Origin: Candidatus Epulonipiscium sp.
GTDB taxonomy: Bacteria; Bacillota; Clostridia; Lachnospirales; Defluviitaleaceae
Direction of reading: 5' to 3'
Length of the DNA stretch: 58,715 nucleotides
Assembly (NCBI GenBank): GCA_012519205.1
Contig: JAAYQR010000020.1
Location: 1-58,715 of the forward strand
Translations under genes and position numbers: made by a program
The notes under the pieces: generated by a model
What the model was told of the DNA's origin: nothing
The model's database searches: none
Seen by the model: the letters and a program-made list of their open reading frames with translations, nothing else
Part shown: piece by piece, positions 1-8,489 of the stretch
Position numbering within the stretch: the first letter of the stretch is position 1
Layout: each line of letters starts with the position of its first letter

Positions 1-57
1 CAGGTCTACAATCTGCTGCTTGAATTCTGGTGTATAGGATTTTTGCTTTTTTGCCAT
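1..57 (-). CDS. IS3-family transposase OrfA, N-terminus only (runs off window)
   Basis: Reading from the ATG at 57 down to base 1 gives 19 residues beginning MAKKQKSYTPEFKQQIV, the typical start of the helix-turn-helix OrfA subunit of IS3/IS150-type transposases, which binds the element ends. An AAAGGAGTG ribosome site lies just upstream on the minus strand. The frame is open to the window edge, so the gene continues outside. Its transcription runs away from the interrupted transporter gene. Family assignment rests on this short N-terminal motif. Confidence 0.7.
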   Translation of the reverse strand, partial: MAKKQKSYTPEFKQQIVDL

Positions 58-123
58 GATTGAACACTCCTTTGTTATATTATAGAATGTTCAACTTTCC
101 GTGTCCATAGTTATATACTAACA
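1..123 (-). mobile_element. End of an IS3-family-like insertion sequence (partial)
   Basis: The left edge holds the 5' end of a transposase gene on the minus strand and its outer flank. A terminal-repeat-like stretch (TGGACACGGAAAGTTG, read on the minus strand from 107) lies just outside the gene. IS3 elements end in 5'-TG...CA-3'. Two ends are possible, CA at 106-107 or CA at 122-123. The second is favoured because the adjacent solute-binding-protein frame has an in-frame TAA at 119-121, which must belong to inserted DNA. The rest of the element lies outside the window, so target duplications cannot be checked. Confidence 0.7.
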
Positions 124-1195
124 CCAAGATTTACCTGATGTTTATGCAGCAGAAAATGCTTTTGTAAAACGTTTTGTAAATATGCCTGGTGGATACATGT
201 CCTTATCTAGTTTCGATGGAGTTAACGATGTTGTATCTAATGTAGTACCTTTTGTAGCAGGAATCGGTACAAATAATGACGGAGAATTAGTAGCTTTATC
301 TCACCAAGCAGCAGCAGGTGCTATTGCTTATAAAAGAGAAATGGCTAAGCAATACCTTGGAACCGATGATCCTGCAGAAGTAGGAGAAATGTTAAAACCT
401 GAAAACATGCTTGAAACAGGACGTAAACTTAAAGATGCAAGTGGTGGAAAAGCTAAACTTTGGGTTGGTACTGAAGAATTATTTAAAATCTACGTTGGTT
501 CTCGTCAAAAAGGATGGGTTGAAAACGGAAAGTTCGTTATAGACGAAAGAATTTATGAATTCCTTGATATAGCTGAAGTATTACGTAAAGAAAATCTTGA
601 AGGTGGACTTCCACAATGGCAAGAGGCTTGGGCAAACTCTATTCAAGATGACATACATATGTGCTACGCAGTTCCAACTTGGGGAATACAATGGATTATT
701 GACTGCCGTGAATCCGACGATATCATGGTTATGACAAGCGATGATCATCCAGAAAGCGGAACCGGCGGAAGATGGGCAATAACAACACCTATCCCATATT
801 ATGAAGGTGGAACATGGTTTGGTATTTCTCAAAATGCTAAGAACCCAGAATTAGCTTGGGAATTCATCAAATTTATTACTGGTAACGAAGATTACTTAGC
901 AGAACTTGCAGAAGCAGGGGACTTTGTAAGTAATACAAAGATGATTGATAAATTTAAGGCAGATAACGGCTTTATTAATAAAGTTGTAAACCAAAACATT
1001 TACCAAGTTTATGGTGATGTTGCAGATAAGATTGATGGTAGTATCATTACTCAATATGACGATACCATAAAAACAGCATTTTTAAACTGCATGAATTCAT
1101 ATCTTGCAGGAGAAATCAGCAAGGATGAAATGTTTGTACAATTTAAAGAAACATTACAATCTCAATTGCAAGGGGAAGATATTGCTTTTGAATAA
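124..1195 (+). pseudogene. Sugar ABC transporter solute-binding protein, 5'-truncated by the IS
   Basis: This is the C-terminal part of a family-1 (CUT1-type) extracellular sugar-binding lipoprotein, which captures sugar outside the cell for the two permeases downstream. The coding frame is continuous from about 122 (…DLPDVYAAENAFVKRFVN…), 20 codons before the first ATG at 182, and the upstream part ends at the insertion sequence. Family members are usually 420-450 residues; about 357 remain. The signal peptide, lipobox cysteine and first lobe start are missing. A protein begun at 182 could be made but would stay in the cytoplasm, so the gene is very probably non-functional. The remaining frame has no stops, suggesting a recent insertion. 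Confidence 0.85.
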
Positions 1196-1223
1196 TATAT
1201 CTAAGTTGTAATTCTTTAAGATT

Positions 1224-1261
1224 ATCTATGCCTTATTAGATTTGTCTAATAAGGCATAGAT
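1224..1261 (+). promoter_or_regulatory. Intercistronic stem-loop between binding protein and permease
   Basis: A perfect 17-bp inverted repeat (1224-1240 with 1245-1261) with a 4-base loop sits between the binding-protein stop and the permease ribosome site. No T-run follows, so it is not a standard terminator. Such hairpins commonly protect the abundant upstream binding-protein mRNA or limit read-through into permeases; that role is inferred. Confidence 0.7.
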
Positions 1262-1278
1262 TCTAAGGAGGATAATTG

Positions 1279-2184
1279 ATGCGCTCGAATAAAAGTTCTA
1301 CTATCAGCAGGAGAAAGTATTATGGTATTATGTTTATTTTGCCTTTCTTCATCCTTTTAAGTATATTTATCATTTATCCCATAGGATATTCAGTTTTTTT
1401 GAGTTTTCATAAATGGGATGGAAGTATTGTAGCGCCTGAATTTATAGGAATGAAAAACTATATTTTCTTATTTAAAGATAAATTATTTATAAAAAGTATC
1501 ATCAATACTTGGGTTATCTGGGGAATTAGTTTTATTCCGCAACTGGTTTTATCCCTTGGTTTAGCTGCTATTTTATCTAATACAAATATAAAAGGAAAAG
1601 GATTCTTTAGATGGATTTATTTTTTACCAGTATTAGTTACAATGGCTTCAGTAGGTAATTTAGTATTTTTTATCATGGATTGGAAAACAGGGATACTCAA
1701 CCAGATGCTAATGAGTATAGGAATTATTCAAGAACAAATTCAGTGGCTTGAAAAAATAACAATTGCTAGACTTACAATCTCCATAACATTGTGTTGGATG
1801 TGGTTTGGTTATACTATGGTTATATTTATGGCAGGAATTAAAGCAATACCCATTGAATATTATGAAGCAGGAGTAGTGGATGGAACTAATAAGTGGCAAG
1901 CATTTCAATACATCACACTTCCTTGCTTAAAACCTACAATAACTTACAATATAGTAACATCAATTATTGGTGGATTAACAATGTATGACGTTGCAGCAGT
2001 AGTCTCTCCAGCAGGGGCACCTCAGTCATCTACATTAACTATGGTTATGCATTTGTATAATTTAGGATTTAGAAATTACAATGTAGGTTATGCAGCAACA
2101 ATTGCTATGGGGTTATTTATAATGGTTATGTTATTTGTTTCTGTCGCATATAACATGTTAATGAAAAACACACAACAAGGATAG
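1279..2184 (+). CDS. Sugar ABC transporter permease (CUT1, MalF/UgpA-like)
   Basis: An inner-membrane permease subunit of about 301 residues with six predicted membrane segments. It carries the EAA loop that contacts the ATPase (EYYEAGVVDG…LP near residues 195-215). It should form a heterodimer with the next gene product and import a sugar delivered by the binding protein. ATG 1279 is preferred over the in-frame TTG at 1276 because AAGGAGG (1265-1271) is then 7 bases away. No ATPase gene is nearby; CUT1 systems often share a distant MsiK/UgpC-type ATPase. Confidence 0.9.
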   Translation: MRSNKSSTISRRKYYGIMFILPFFILLSIFIIYPIGYSVFLSFHKWDGSIVAPEFIGMKNYIFLFKDKLFIKSIINTWVIWGISFIPQLVLSLGLAAILSNTNIKGKGFFRWIYFLPVLVTMASVGNLVFFIMDWKTGILNQMLMSIGIIQEQIQWLEKITIARLTISITLCWMWFGYTMVIFMAGIKAIPIEYYEAGVVDGTNKWQAFQYITLPCLKPTITYNIVTSIIGGLTMYDVAAVVSPAGAPQSSTLTMVMHLYNLGFRNYNVGYAATIAMGLFIMVMLFVSVAYNMLMKNTQQG

Positions 2185-2199
2185 AAAAAGGTGATTATA

Positions 2200-3084
2200 A
2201 TGTCGGATAATAATGTTAGATTAACTAGGGAAATAGTTTTACCGGAAAGTAATTTAGGAAAGAAAAAAATAAGTGTTGGCAGGGTTTTCTTATATATTGG
2301 CTTAATCATCCTAGCGGTAATTACTTTTTTTCCATTCTATATAATGATCATTAATGCATCCCATACAAGTTTAGAGATAAGTACAAAACTTAACTTATTA
2401 CCTGGTAATGCATTTATTTCGAATATTTTAAGAGCACAAAGGGGACAAAATGTTATAAACGGGTTTAAAAACAGTTTAATCGTAGCAGTATCCACTACAA
2501 TCATTGGGGGATATATAGGTGCATTGACAGCATATGGATTTTCAAAATATCATTTTCCAGGGAATAAAGTATTATTTTGGGTAGTAATTGGTTCTATGAT
2601 GTTTCCTGCTCAACTAGGCCTTATTGGATATTATCAAGTTTGTAATTCTCTAGGGTTAATAAATAATCATTTAGCTTTGATTTTACCCAATTCAGCTATG
2701 GCGAACCTGGTGTTTTTTGTAAAAATGTATATGGACTCGGCAATACCTGATTCAATAATCGAATCAGCAAAAATCGATGGCTGTAGTGAATTCCATATTT
2801 TTAACAGAATCGTATTGCCTATATCTATACCTTCGATAGCCGCAATGTGTATTCTAAACTTTATATCAGTTTGGAATAACCTAATACAGGCGTCTGTGGT
2901 ATTTACGGAAAAGGAAATGTATACTATACCTATTATTATGCAAAATGTTCGAGGGTTTTATAGAAATGATTTAGGAGCAGTATACGGAGTAATTGCCCTT
3001 TCGATTATTCCGATAATGATAGTTTTTGCAATAGGCTCTAAATATATTATAGGCGGAATGGTAGCAGGATCGGTTAAAGAATAA
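2200..3084 (+). CDS. Sugar ABC transporter permease (CUT1, MalG/UgpE-like)
   Basis: The second membrane subunit of the same importer, about 294 residues. An N-terminal membrane segment follows a short cytoplasmic tail, and the EAA motif is visible as ESAKIDGCSEFHIFNRIVLP near residue 185. It lies 15 bases after the first permease and is cotranscribed. The ORF also opens at GTG 2191, but AAGGTGAT at 2188-2195 is positioned for ATG 2200. Substrate is unknown; the beta-glucosidase and LacI genes 9 kb downstream hint at a beta-glucoside, but the link is indirect. Confidence 0.9.
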   Translation: MSDNNVRLTREIVLPESNLGKKKISVGRVFLYIGLIILAVITFFPFYIMIINASHTSLEISTKLNLLPGNAFISNILRAQRGQNVINGFKNSLIVAVSTTIIGGYIGALTAYGFSKYHFPGNKVLFWVVIGSMMFPAQLGLIGYYQVCNSLGLINNHLALILPNSAMANLVFFVKMYMDSAIPDSIIESAKIDGCSEFHIFNRIVLPISIPSIAAMCILNFISVWNNLIQASVVFTEKEMYTIPIIMQNVRGFYRNDLGAVYGVIALSIIPIMIVFAIGSKYIIGGMVAGSVKE

Positions 3085-3145
3085 AAAACTTTTATAATAG
3101 GAAGATAACAGTGCTTAAATTAAATAGAAAACCCATTATTATTAA

Positions 3146-3196
3146 ATCAGCGGCGGCATATTATTTATAAAATGTCTCCGCTGATATTGTTTTTTT
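3146..3196 (+). terminator. Rho-independent terminator of the sugar ABC operon
   Basis: A 14-bp stem with one mismatch (3146-3159 with 3172-3185, core ATCAGCGG/CCGCTGAT) is followed by ATTGTTTTTTT. It ends the transporter unit. Confidence 0.85.
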
Positions 3197-3264
3197 AAAT
3201 TTTACTTGTATTCTAATATATATAAGTTAAAATATAGATGAGTTTGTAAAAAAGGAGAATGCCT

Positions 3265-4296
3265 ATGGATACTATAAAAGACCATAAATGCCCCAGTTGT
3301 GGGGCGGGATTAGAATTTAACCCTATTACTCAGAATTGGAAATGTAGCTATTGTCTCACAGAATTTAACAAAGGAGAGTTAAATACTACTTTACCAAAAG
3401 AGGAAACCTTAAATGAGGATATGGAAGAGTTAGATTCTTACCGTTGTCCTAGCTGTGGCGCCGAGTTAATTGCAGATAGTACTACATCGGCTACATTTTG
3501 CCTATATTGTAGGAATCACAATATCATAAAGTCAAGAATTTCAGGGAAGTTTAAGCCGAAAAGTGTGCTTCCCTTTAGATTGACCAAGGAACAAGCGGCA
3601 GACATATACAAGAAATGGATAAAAAAACGCATACTTGCTCCTAAGGAGTTTAAGAAAAAAGAAGAGATAGAAAAGATAACGGGAATATATGCCCCCTTCT
3701 GGTTATTTGACTGTAAAACCCATGGGATGATTGAAGGTGAAGGGACTAGGGTAAGTTCCTGGAGCGATGGAAAGTATAGGTATACACAAACAAAATATTA
3801 TAGGGTTGTTCGAGAAGGAAGGGCGGGCTATAGTAGGGTTCCTGTTGATGGTTCCAAAAAGTTAGATGATAAATTTATGCATCTGATTGAGCCCTATAAT
3901 TATGGTGGTCTACTTGACTTTTCCATGAAATACATGTCCGGATTTATGGCTGAGAAATATGATGTTGATTCCCCTGAAGCAGAATTAACTATGAAAAAGA
4001 GAGTGGAAAGATATTTTGAAGACAGATTAAGAGGAACAGTAAATGGCTATTCTTCCTTTACAGTTCAGAATAAAAGCGTAAGTATATCAAACACTTCTCA
4101 TGAGTATGCAATGCTACCTATTTATTTACTTAATAACAGATATAAAGATAAGGACCATATGTTTATAATTAATGGTCAGACAGGTAAGGTCGTGGGGGAA
4201 ACTCCTGTAAGTTTATTAGGGCAAATCGGCTTTGCTGGGGCTGTTTTTATCCTGACTTTAATAATTACCATTTTTGGGGGTGCCTTATTTGTTTAG
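3265..4296 (+). CDS. Zinc-ribbon membrane protein, YdjG-like
   Basis: About 343 residues with two N-terminal zinc ribbons: a first with CPSCG and CSYC, a second with CPSCG and CLYC around residues 60-85. A long soluble domain and a C-terminal membrane segment (about 320-340) follow. This matches TFIIB-type zinc-ribbon proteins such as Bacillus YdjG, which with YdjH anchors the YdjI-PspA complex at the membrane. ATG 3265 has AAAGGAG 7 bases upstream; the ATG at 3259 would be too close. It overlaps the TPM gene start. The expected partners PspA and YdjI are encoded 6-7 kb downstream. Confidence 0.75.
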   Translation: MDTIKDHKCPSCGAGLEFNPITQNWKCSYCLTEFNKGELNTTLPKEETLNEDMEELDSYRCPSCGAELIADSTTSATFCLYCRNHNIIKSRISGKFKPKSVLPFRLTKEQAADIYKKWIKKRILAPKEFKKKEEIEKITGIYAPFWLFDCKTHGMIEGEGTRVSSWSDGKYRYTQTKYYRVVREGRAGYSRVPVDGSKKLDDKFMHLIEPYNYGGLLDFSMKYMSGFMAEKYDVDSPEAELTMKKRVERYFEDRLRGTVNGYSSFTVQNKSVSISNTSHEYAMLPIYLLNNRYKDKDHMFIINGQTGKVVGETPVSLLGQIGFAGAVFILTLIITIFGGALFV

Positions 4297-5098
4297 AAAA
4301 ATAGGAATCTTATTATTTGTTTTTTCGATTATTATTACTATGGGAAACGTTCAGGTAAAAGCAGATATAACCAGTAATGTGATTGATTTTTTAGATTATC
4401 TTAATCAGGAAGAGATAAAGGACTTGCAACAATCCATTGATGATGTTGCTAAGGAATACGAGCTAGATACTGTCATTGTCATTACCGATGATACAAAAGG
4501 AAAAACATCACAAGCCTTTGCAGATGATTATTATGATAATAATGATTATGGAATTGGCAGTGATTATTCAGGCTTACTCTTGTTAGTTAATATGGGAGAA
4601 AGAAAAATGCACATATCTACTACAGGTAAAGCTATCGACATTTTTACCGATGGCAGAATCCAAGATATGATAAATAATATAACTCCTCTTCTTTCTGAGG
4701 GAAAATACTACAAAGCCGCTCAAGCATTTGTCAGCGATATTAGATACTACGCAAAAGAGGGTATTCCTATAGGACAATACCAAGAATCTGTTGAAAATAA
4801 AAGCATCCCCTATTTGTATAGGGTAAAAAGACTTCTTACATTGCCAGTAACCTATGCAATTGCCGTAGTTATTTCACTTATTGCTACGATCGTTGTTTCA
4901 TTTTCTAGTAAAGGTAAGACCACAATCAACCATCAGACCTATGAGGGGAAAAATTCCTTCGCCCTTTCCAATAGCGGGGATTATTATATAAGACAATTTA
5001 CCACAAAAACACGGATTGAAAGTAGTTCAGGCAATAAAAGTAGCGTTCATAGCGGAAGTAGTGGAAGAAGTCATGGCGGTGGGGGAGGAAGGTTCTAG
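4289..5098 (+). CDS. TPM domain membrane protein, YdjH/YgcG-like
   Basis: About 269 residues: a signal peptide (about 1-25, ending VKA), a TPM (TLP18.3/Psb32/MOLO-1) domain over roughly residues 30-160, a membrane segment near 185-205, and a cytoplasmic tail ending in a serine/glycine-rich SHGGGGGRF typical of the family. The start is uncertain: TTG 4289 follows a GGGGGTG site and begins exactly at the signal peptide, while TTG 4274 and GTG 4280 also lie in frame. It overlaps the zinc-ribbon gene, implying translational coupling and a shared membrane complex. Biochemical activity is not known from sequence. Confidence 0.8.
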   Translation: MFRKIGILLFVFSIIITMGNVQVKADITSNVIDFLDYLNQEEIKDLQQSIDDVAKEYELDTVIVITDDTKGKTSQAFADDYYDNNDYGIGSDYSGLLLLVNMGERKMHISTTGKAIDIFTDGRIQDMINNITPLLSEGKYYKAAQAFVSDIRYYAKEGIPIGQYQESVENKSIPYLYRVKRLLTLPVTYAIAVVISLIATIVVSFSSKGKTTINHQTYEGKNSFALSNSGDYYIRQFTTKTRIESSSGNKSSVHSGSSGRSHGGGGGRF

Positions 5099-5115
5099 AA
5101 TTTTTGGAGGATAAG

Positions 5116-6084
5116 ATGGTAAATAAAAACAATTTATATAGAAGATATTCAGATTATTTAAAGGAAAGGTATGGCGAGAAGGTTTATAAACTTCCTATAA
5201 ACTTACCAATAACATGTCCCAATAGGGAAGGTGTAGCAGGTTGTGGAGGATGTACTTTTTGTGGTGAAAAAGGAGCAGGATTTGAAAATCTATCAAACCA
5301 AATATCAGTTCGAGACCAGATTTCAAAAAACAAAGAGTATATTGGCAAAAAATATAATGCAAATAAGTTTATTGTTTATTTTCAAAACTTTAGCAATACC
5401 TATATGCCCCTAGAAGATTTCGAAACTGTCATAGAAGAAGCAATAATCAAAGATGTGGTACAGATTGCAATTTCGACAAGACCTGATTGCATAAGGGATG
5501 AATATCTAGAATTTCTAAAGCAAATGCAAGATGAAAAGGGCATTGATATCGCAATTGAATTAGGCCTTCAGACTACTAATTATCATTCCCTATATAAAAT
5601 TAATAGGGGCCATACATTAGGGGAATTTATTGATGCAGTCCTTAGGATTAAAAAATATGGATTTGAAATTTGCACTCATTTGATACTAAACCTACCCTGG
5701 GATAACGATAGGGATGTGGTAGAAAGTGCCAAAGTCCTTTCTGCTCTATCCATAGAACAAGTAAAACTTCATTCTTTATATATTATAGAAAATACCAAGA
5801 TGGGCAGACAGTTTAAAAACAAAGAATTTGATATGATATCTGTTCAAGAATATAAGAAAAGAGTTATAAACTTTTTAGAGCATCTCGATTCTAACATTGT
5901 AGTTCAAAGGCTTATAGGAAGGGCTCCAAAGGAGAATACCTTGTTCGTAAACTGGAATATGAGCTGGTGGAAAATTAGAGACGAGATTGAAGAAGAAATG
6001 ATAAAAAGAGGAAAGTATCAAGGACGATTATGTAACTATTTAAATGGTAGAGCCGTGAAACATTTTTTCAACGATAAAGAATAA
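5116..6084 (+). CDS. Radical SAM protein, YhcC family (TIGR01212-like)
   Basis: About 322 residues. The N-terminus shows CPNREG…GCGGCTFCG (cysteines 34, 43, 46, 49), the cluster-binding region of the YhcC-type radical SAM family, followed by a TIM-barrel-like body (FIVYFQNFSNTY, TRPDC, ELGLQT). Family members bind a 4Fe-4S cluster and S-adenosylmethionine; a tRNA-related role has been suggested but is not established. ATG 5116 follows GGAGG by 5 bases; the upstream TTG 5104 overlaps the ribosome site. It lies 17 bases after the TPM gene and is probably cotranscribed. Confidence 0.85.
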   Translation: MVNKNNLYRRYSDYLKERYGEKVYKLPINLPITCPNREGVAGCGGCTFCGEKGAGFENLSNQISVRDQISKNKEYIGKKYNANKFIVYFQNFSNTYMPLEDFETVIEEAIIKDVVQIAISTRPDCIRDEYLEFLKQMQDEKGIDIAIELGLQTTNYHSLYKINRGHTLGEFIDAVLRIKKYGFEICTHLILNLPWDNDRDVVESAKVLSALSIEQVKLHSLYIIENTKMGRQFKNKEFDMISVQEYKKRVINFLEHLDSNIVVQRLIGRAPKENTLFVNWNMSWWKIRDEIEEEMIKRGKYQGRLCNYLNGRAVKHFFNDKE

Positions 6085-6145
6085 AACCTTAGGCTTTAAT
6101 AAGAAATCCATAAGAATTCATGAATACAGATTACCCCAGCATATA

Positions 6146-6175
6146 ATAAGACAGAGCCATTGCTCTGTCTTATTT
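6146..6175 (+). terminator. Hairpin terminator after the radical SAM gene
   Basis: A perfect 12-bp stem (6146-6157 with 6162-6173, GACAGAGC/GCTCTGTC core), 4-base loop, short T-run. It ends only a few bases before the M23 gene, so its hairpin would be close to that gene's translation start. Confidence 0.75.
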
Positions 6176-6178
6176 CAA

Positions 6179-7090
6179 GTGGATTGGGGGGTAAATAAGA
6201 TTAAGAAGAGAAGAAAACATAAAAAAAGAAGAAAGCAAAATATTAGGTATTTAATAATTTTGGGCACAGTTTTACTATTATTACTACTTTTAAAAAAATG
6301 TACGGAAAAAAGCAAAGATGTTCTACCAACTTTAGTAGAGGGGGCTTCTGCATTTGATATTTCGGGAGATATCCTATATCAGCTTAAACAGATTTCAAGT
6401 CAGATAGATAAAGATTATATTGAAATCATCACTTTATATTCCTTAAAGAATAATTTTACTGTATCTAAGGATAATTCTATCACTGAGAAGGAATTATATA
6501 AATTTTGCATAGAAGAAACAAAAAATATCGGTAAAAAATATAAAAAGAAAGATATGAAAAGATTATATCTAATGTATAAACAAATGCTAAAGGATATAGG
6601 AGTGTTTCCTATACCCAATGAAGCCCAATATATATATGCTGATTCTTGGGAAGCAAACAGAGATTATAAGGGCCCTAGGAAGCATTTGGGGACTGATGTT
6701 ATTGATATTAATAACAGTAGAGGAAATATCCCGATTGTAAGCATGACGGATGGAGTTGTAGAAAGAATGGGATGGAACGAAAAAGGGGGATGGAGGGTAG
6801 GAATTCGTGCTCCTAGTGGTGCTTACTTTTACTATGCTCACCTGGATTCCTTCTCCCATGCGATAAAGGAAGGAATGGAAATAAAGGCGGGGCAGTGCAT
6901 AGGATATATGGGAGATTCAGGATATGGGAAAGAACCAGGAACGGTAGGAAACTTTCCAGTGCATCTTCATTTGGGTATAATGCTTGATATTTCTTTTGTT
7001 AAGGGAGAAGTATGGGTCAACCCCTATAATATTTTGGGTCTTGCGGAATATAATAAGGTCAATTGGAACCCTCAGGATGAAGAATCATAA
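6179..7090 (+). CDS. M23-family metallopeptidase, membrane-anchored
   Basis: About 303 residues: a very basic N-terminus (KKRRKHKKRRKQ), one membrane segment (about 22-40), then a C-terminal M23 domain with zinc ligands H169, D173 (HLGTDV) and H264 (HLHLG), and catalytic H262. M23 enzymes cut peptidoglycan cross-bridges; here the domain faces outside. The start is unclear. GTG 6179 has no ribosome site, while a strong GGGGGG (6186-6191) points to an in-frame ATT at 6200, eight bases further. Some related proteins act in sporulation, but nothing here proves that. Confidence 0.85.
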   Translation: MDWGVNKIKKRRKHKKRRKQNIRYLIILGTVLLLLLLLKKCTEKSKDVLPTLVEGASAFDISGDILYQLKQISSQIDKDYIEIITLYSLKNNFTVSKDNSITEKELYKFCIEETKNIGKKYKKKDMKRLYLMYKQMLKDIGVFPIPNEAQYIYADSWEANRDYKGPRKHLGTDVIDINNSRGNIPIVSMTDGVVERMGWNEKGGWRVGIRAPSGAYFYYAHLDSFSHAIKEGMEIKAGQCIGYMGDSGYGKEPGTVGNFPVHLHLGIMLDISFVKGEVWVNPYNILGLAEYNKVNWNPQDEES

Positions 7091-7337
7091 GGTTTTCATC
7101 TGTAAAGAAGGCCCCTATTTTATAACTACAAACTCTTACAAAAAAATAAAAAAAGTTAATGTAGCTGATGATATAAGTTTTGAATTAAAAAGTATAGATG
7201 TAACTTTTTTAGTAATTGGATTAGTAAATATTATAACTTCAATAATCCGATTTTTATTTGCGAATCTTATATTTGATAGAGTTAAAATTGAGATAATGAT
7301 TAAGGAAAGAGGGAGACTATGGCAATGTATGCGATAG
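7077..7337 (+). CDS. Small hypothetical membrane-associated protein (86 aa)
   Basis: An open frame from ATG 7077, overlapping the M23 gene end by 14 bases and the phosphoesterase start by 19. It fills the otherwise empty 228-base gap exactly. It encodes one hydrophobic segment (FLVIGLVNIITSIIRFLF) between charged stretches. I do not recognise the family. A CAGGA upstream is a weak ribosome site, so expression would rely on coupling. Both-sided overlap and lack of stops support reality, but AT-rich chance ORFs of this size occur. Confidence 0.45.
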   Translation: MKNHKVFICKEGPYFITTNSYKKIKKVNVADDISFELKSIDVTFLVIGLVNIITSIIRFLFANLIFDRVKIEIMIKERGRLWQCMR

Positions 7338-8005
7338 GTGATTTGCACCTAAGTGGTTCTGTTGATAAGCCCATGGATAAGTTCGGAGAAAATTGGGAAA
7401 ATCATTCGACGAAAATCAAAAAAAACTGGTCAAATATCGTTAAAACAATGGATACAGTTTTAATTCCTGGGGATATTTCTTGGGCAATGACATTAGAAGG
7501 AGCTAGAATTGATCTCGAATGGATTCATGACTTGCCCGGGAAAAAGGTATTTATTAAAGGCAACCATGATTATTGGTGGCATTCTATAACTAAGTTAAAT
7601 ACCCTATACGAGGATATGTTCTTTATTCAGAATAACTTTGTTGAAGTAGAAGGGTTTATTGTCTGTGGAAGTAGGGGCTGGACATGTCCTAATGATACCA
7701 GTTTTACCACCCATGATAAAAAGATATATGAAAGAGAAGTAAAGAGGTTAAGGCTTTCCCTGGAAGGAGCAACCAAATCAAATAAAAAAATAATAACAAT
7801 GATGCATTATCCCCCTACTAATGAAAACTTAGAACCTTCGGACTTTACTCAGTTGTTTGAAGAGTATAAGGTAGAAAAGGTGATATATGGTCATCTTCAT
7901 GGTCAGAGTTCCTTTGATACCGGATTAAAAGGAAGGAAGAATGGCGTTGAATATATATTAGTATCTAGTGATTATATTGACTTTAGACCTGTAAAAATTG
8001 GATAG
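7319..8005 (+). CDS. Metallophosphoesterase (calcineurin-like)
   Basis: About 228 residues with the full two-metal phosphoesterase motif series in order: GDLHL near the N-terminus, GDISW, KGNHDYWW, MMHYPP and GHLHG. Such cytoplasmic enzymes hydrolyse phosphomono- or diesters; the substrate cannot be told from sequence. ATG 7319 follows GAGGGAGA; a second ATG two codons later is possible. Convergent with the next minus-strand gene. Confidence 0.9.
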   Translation: MAMYAIGDLHLSGSVDKPMDKFGENWENHSTKIKKNWSNIVKTMDTVLIPGDISWAMTLEGARIDLEWIHDLPGKKVFIKGNHDYWWHSITKLNTLYEDMFFIQNNFVEVEGFIVCGSRGWTCPNDTSFTTHDKKIYEREVKRLRLSLEGATKSNKKIITMMHYPPTNENLEPSDFTQLFEEYKVEKVIYGHLHGQSSFDTGLKGRKNGVEYILVSSDYIDFRPVKIG

Positions 8006-8007
8006 AA

Positions 8008-8042
8008 TTAAATAAAGTGCGTCCTAGGCGCACTTTATTTAA
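8008..8042. terminator. Bidirectional terminator between convergent genes
   Basis: A perfect 14-bp stem (8008-8021 with 8029-8042) with a 7-base loop; A-rich on the left and T-rich on the right, so it works for transcripts from both sides. Confidence 0.85.
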
Positions 8043-8044
8043 AG

Positions 8045-8281
8045 TTAATCATATTCTTCCACAGATTTTAAAATCATTTCCTTTAAATCGTCTTCATCAT
8101 AATCCTTAGGATCAGTTTCTAGGACTAATTCTTCGAACTCATCTATTTCAGGGTTATAGGTAGCCTGGAAAGTAGTTATTAATTCTTCTTCGAAAGTTAT
8201 TTCACCTTCGATGACCCAAGTTTCTTCTGATTTATCCACAGTGATAATATTGATTTCAGTTATAGTCATTACAGTAGCCAT
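8045..8281 (-). CDS. Conserved-looking small acidic protein (78 aa)
   Basis: A very acidic, soluble 78-residue protein with a start supported by AAAGGAGA just upstream of ATG 8281. The predicted pattern is alternating beta strands (TVMTITEINIITV, TWVIEGEITFEEEL) then an acidic helix (DDLKEMILKSVEEYD). I do not recognise a named domain. It is divergent from the PilZ gene, with about 200 bases of AT-rich promoter DNA between them. Confidence 0.7.
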   Translation of the reverse strand: MATVMTITEINIITVDKSEETWVIEGEITFEEELITTFQATYNPEIDEFEELVLETDPKDYDEDDLKEMILKSVEEYD

Positions 8282-8489
8282 TTGATGTCTCCTTTACTTT
8301 GAAGATTAATTGCTTATATACAATGTTTTATGTAGTTTTTTTGAAAAAATACCTGGTATGTTTTTAAAAAAATCTGATTTTTAATAAATAATATTGTATT
8401 AATGGGAAAATTAATATAAAATAAAGATATTGGTGGAAATTTATAGGATTACATTATTATCATATTTATAATAAAGGGGTGTGAAAACG

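Noticed and set aside
182-1195. A complete 337-residue binding protein starting at ATG 182
   Set aside because: The frame extends upstream to the IS junction without a stop, there is no ribosome site at 182, and a signal peptide is missing; it is the remnant of a longer gene.
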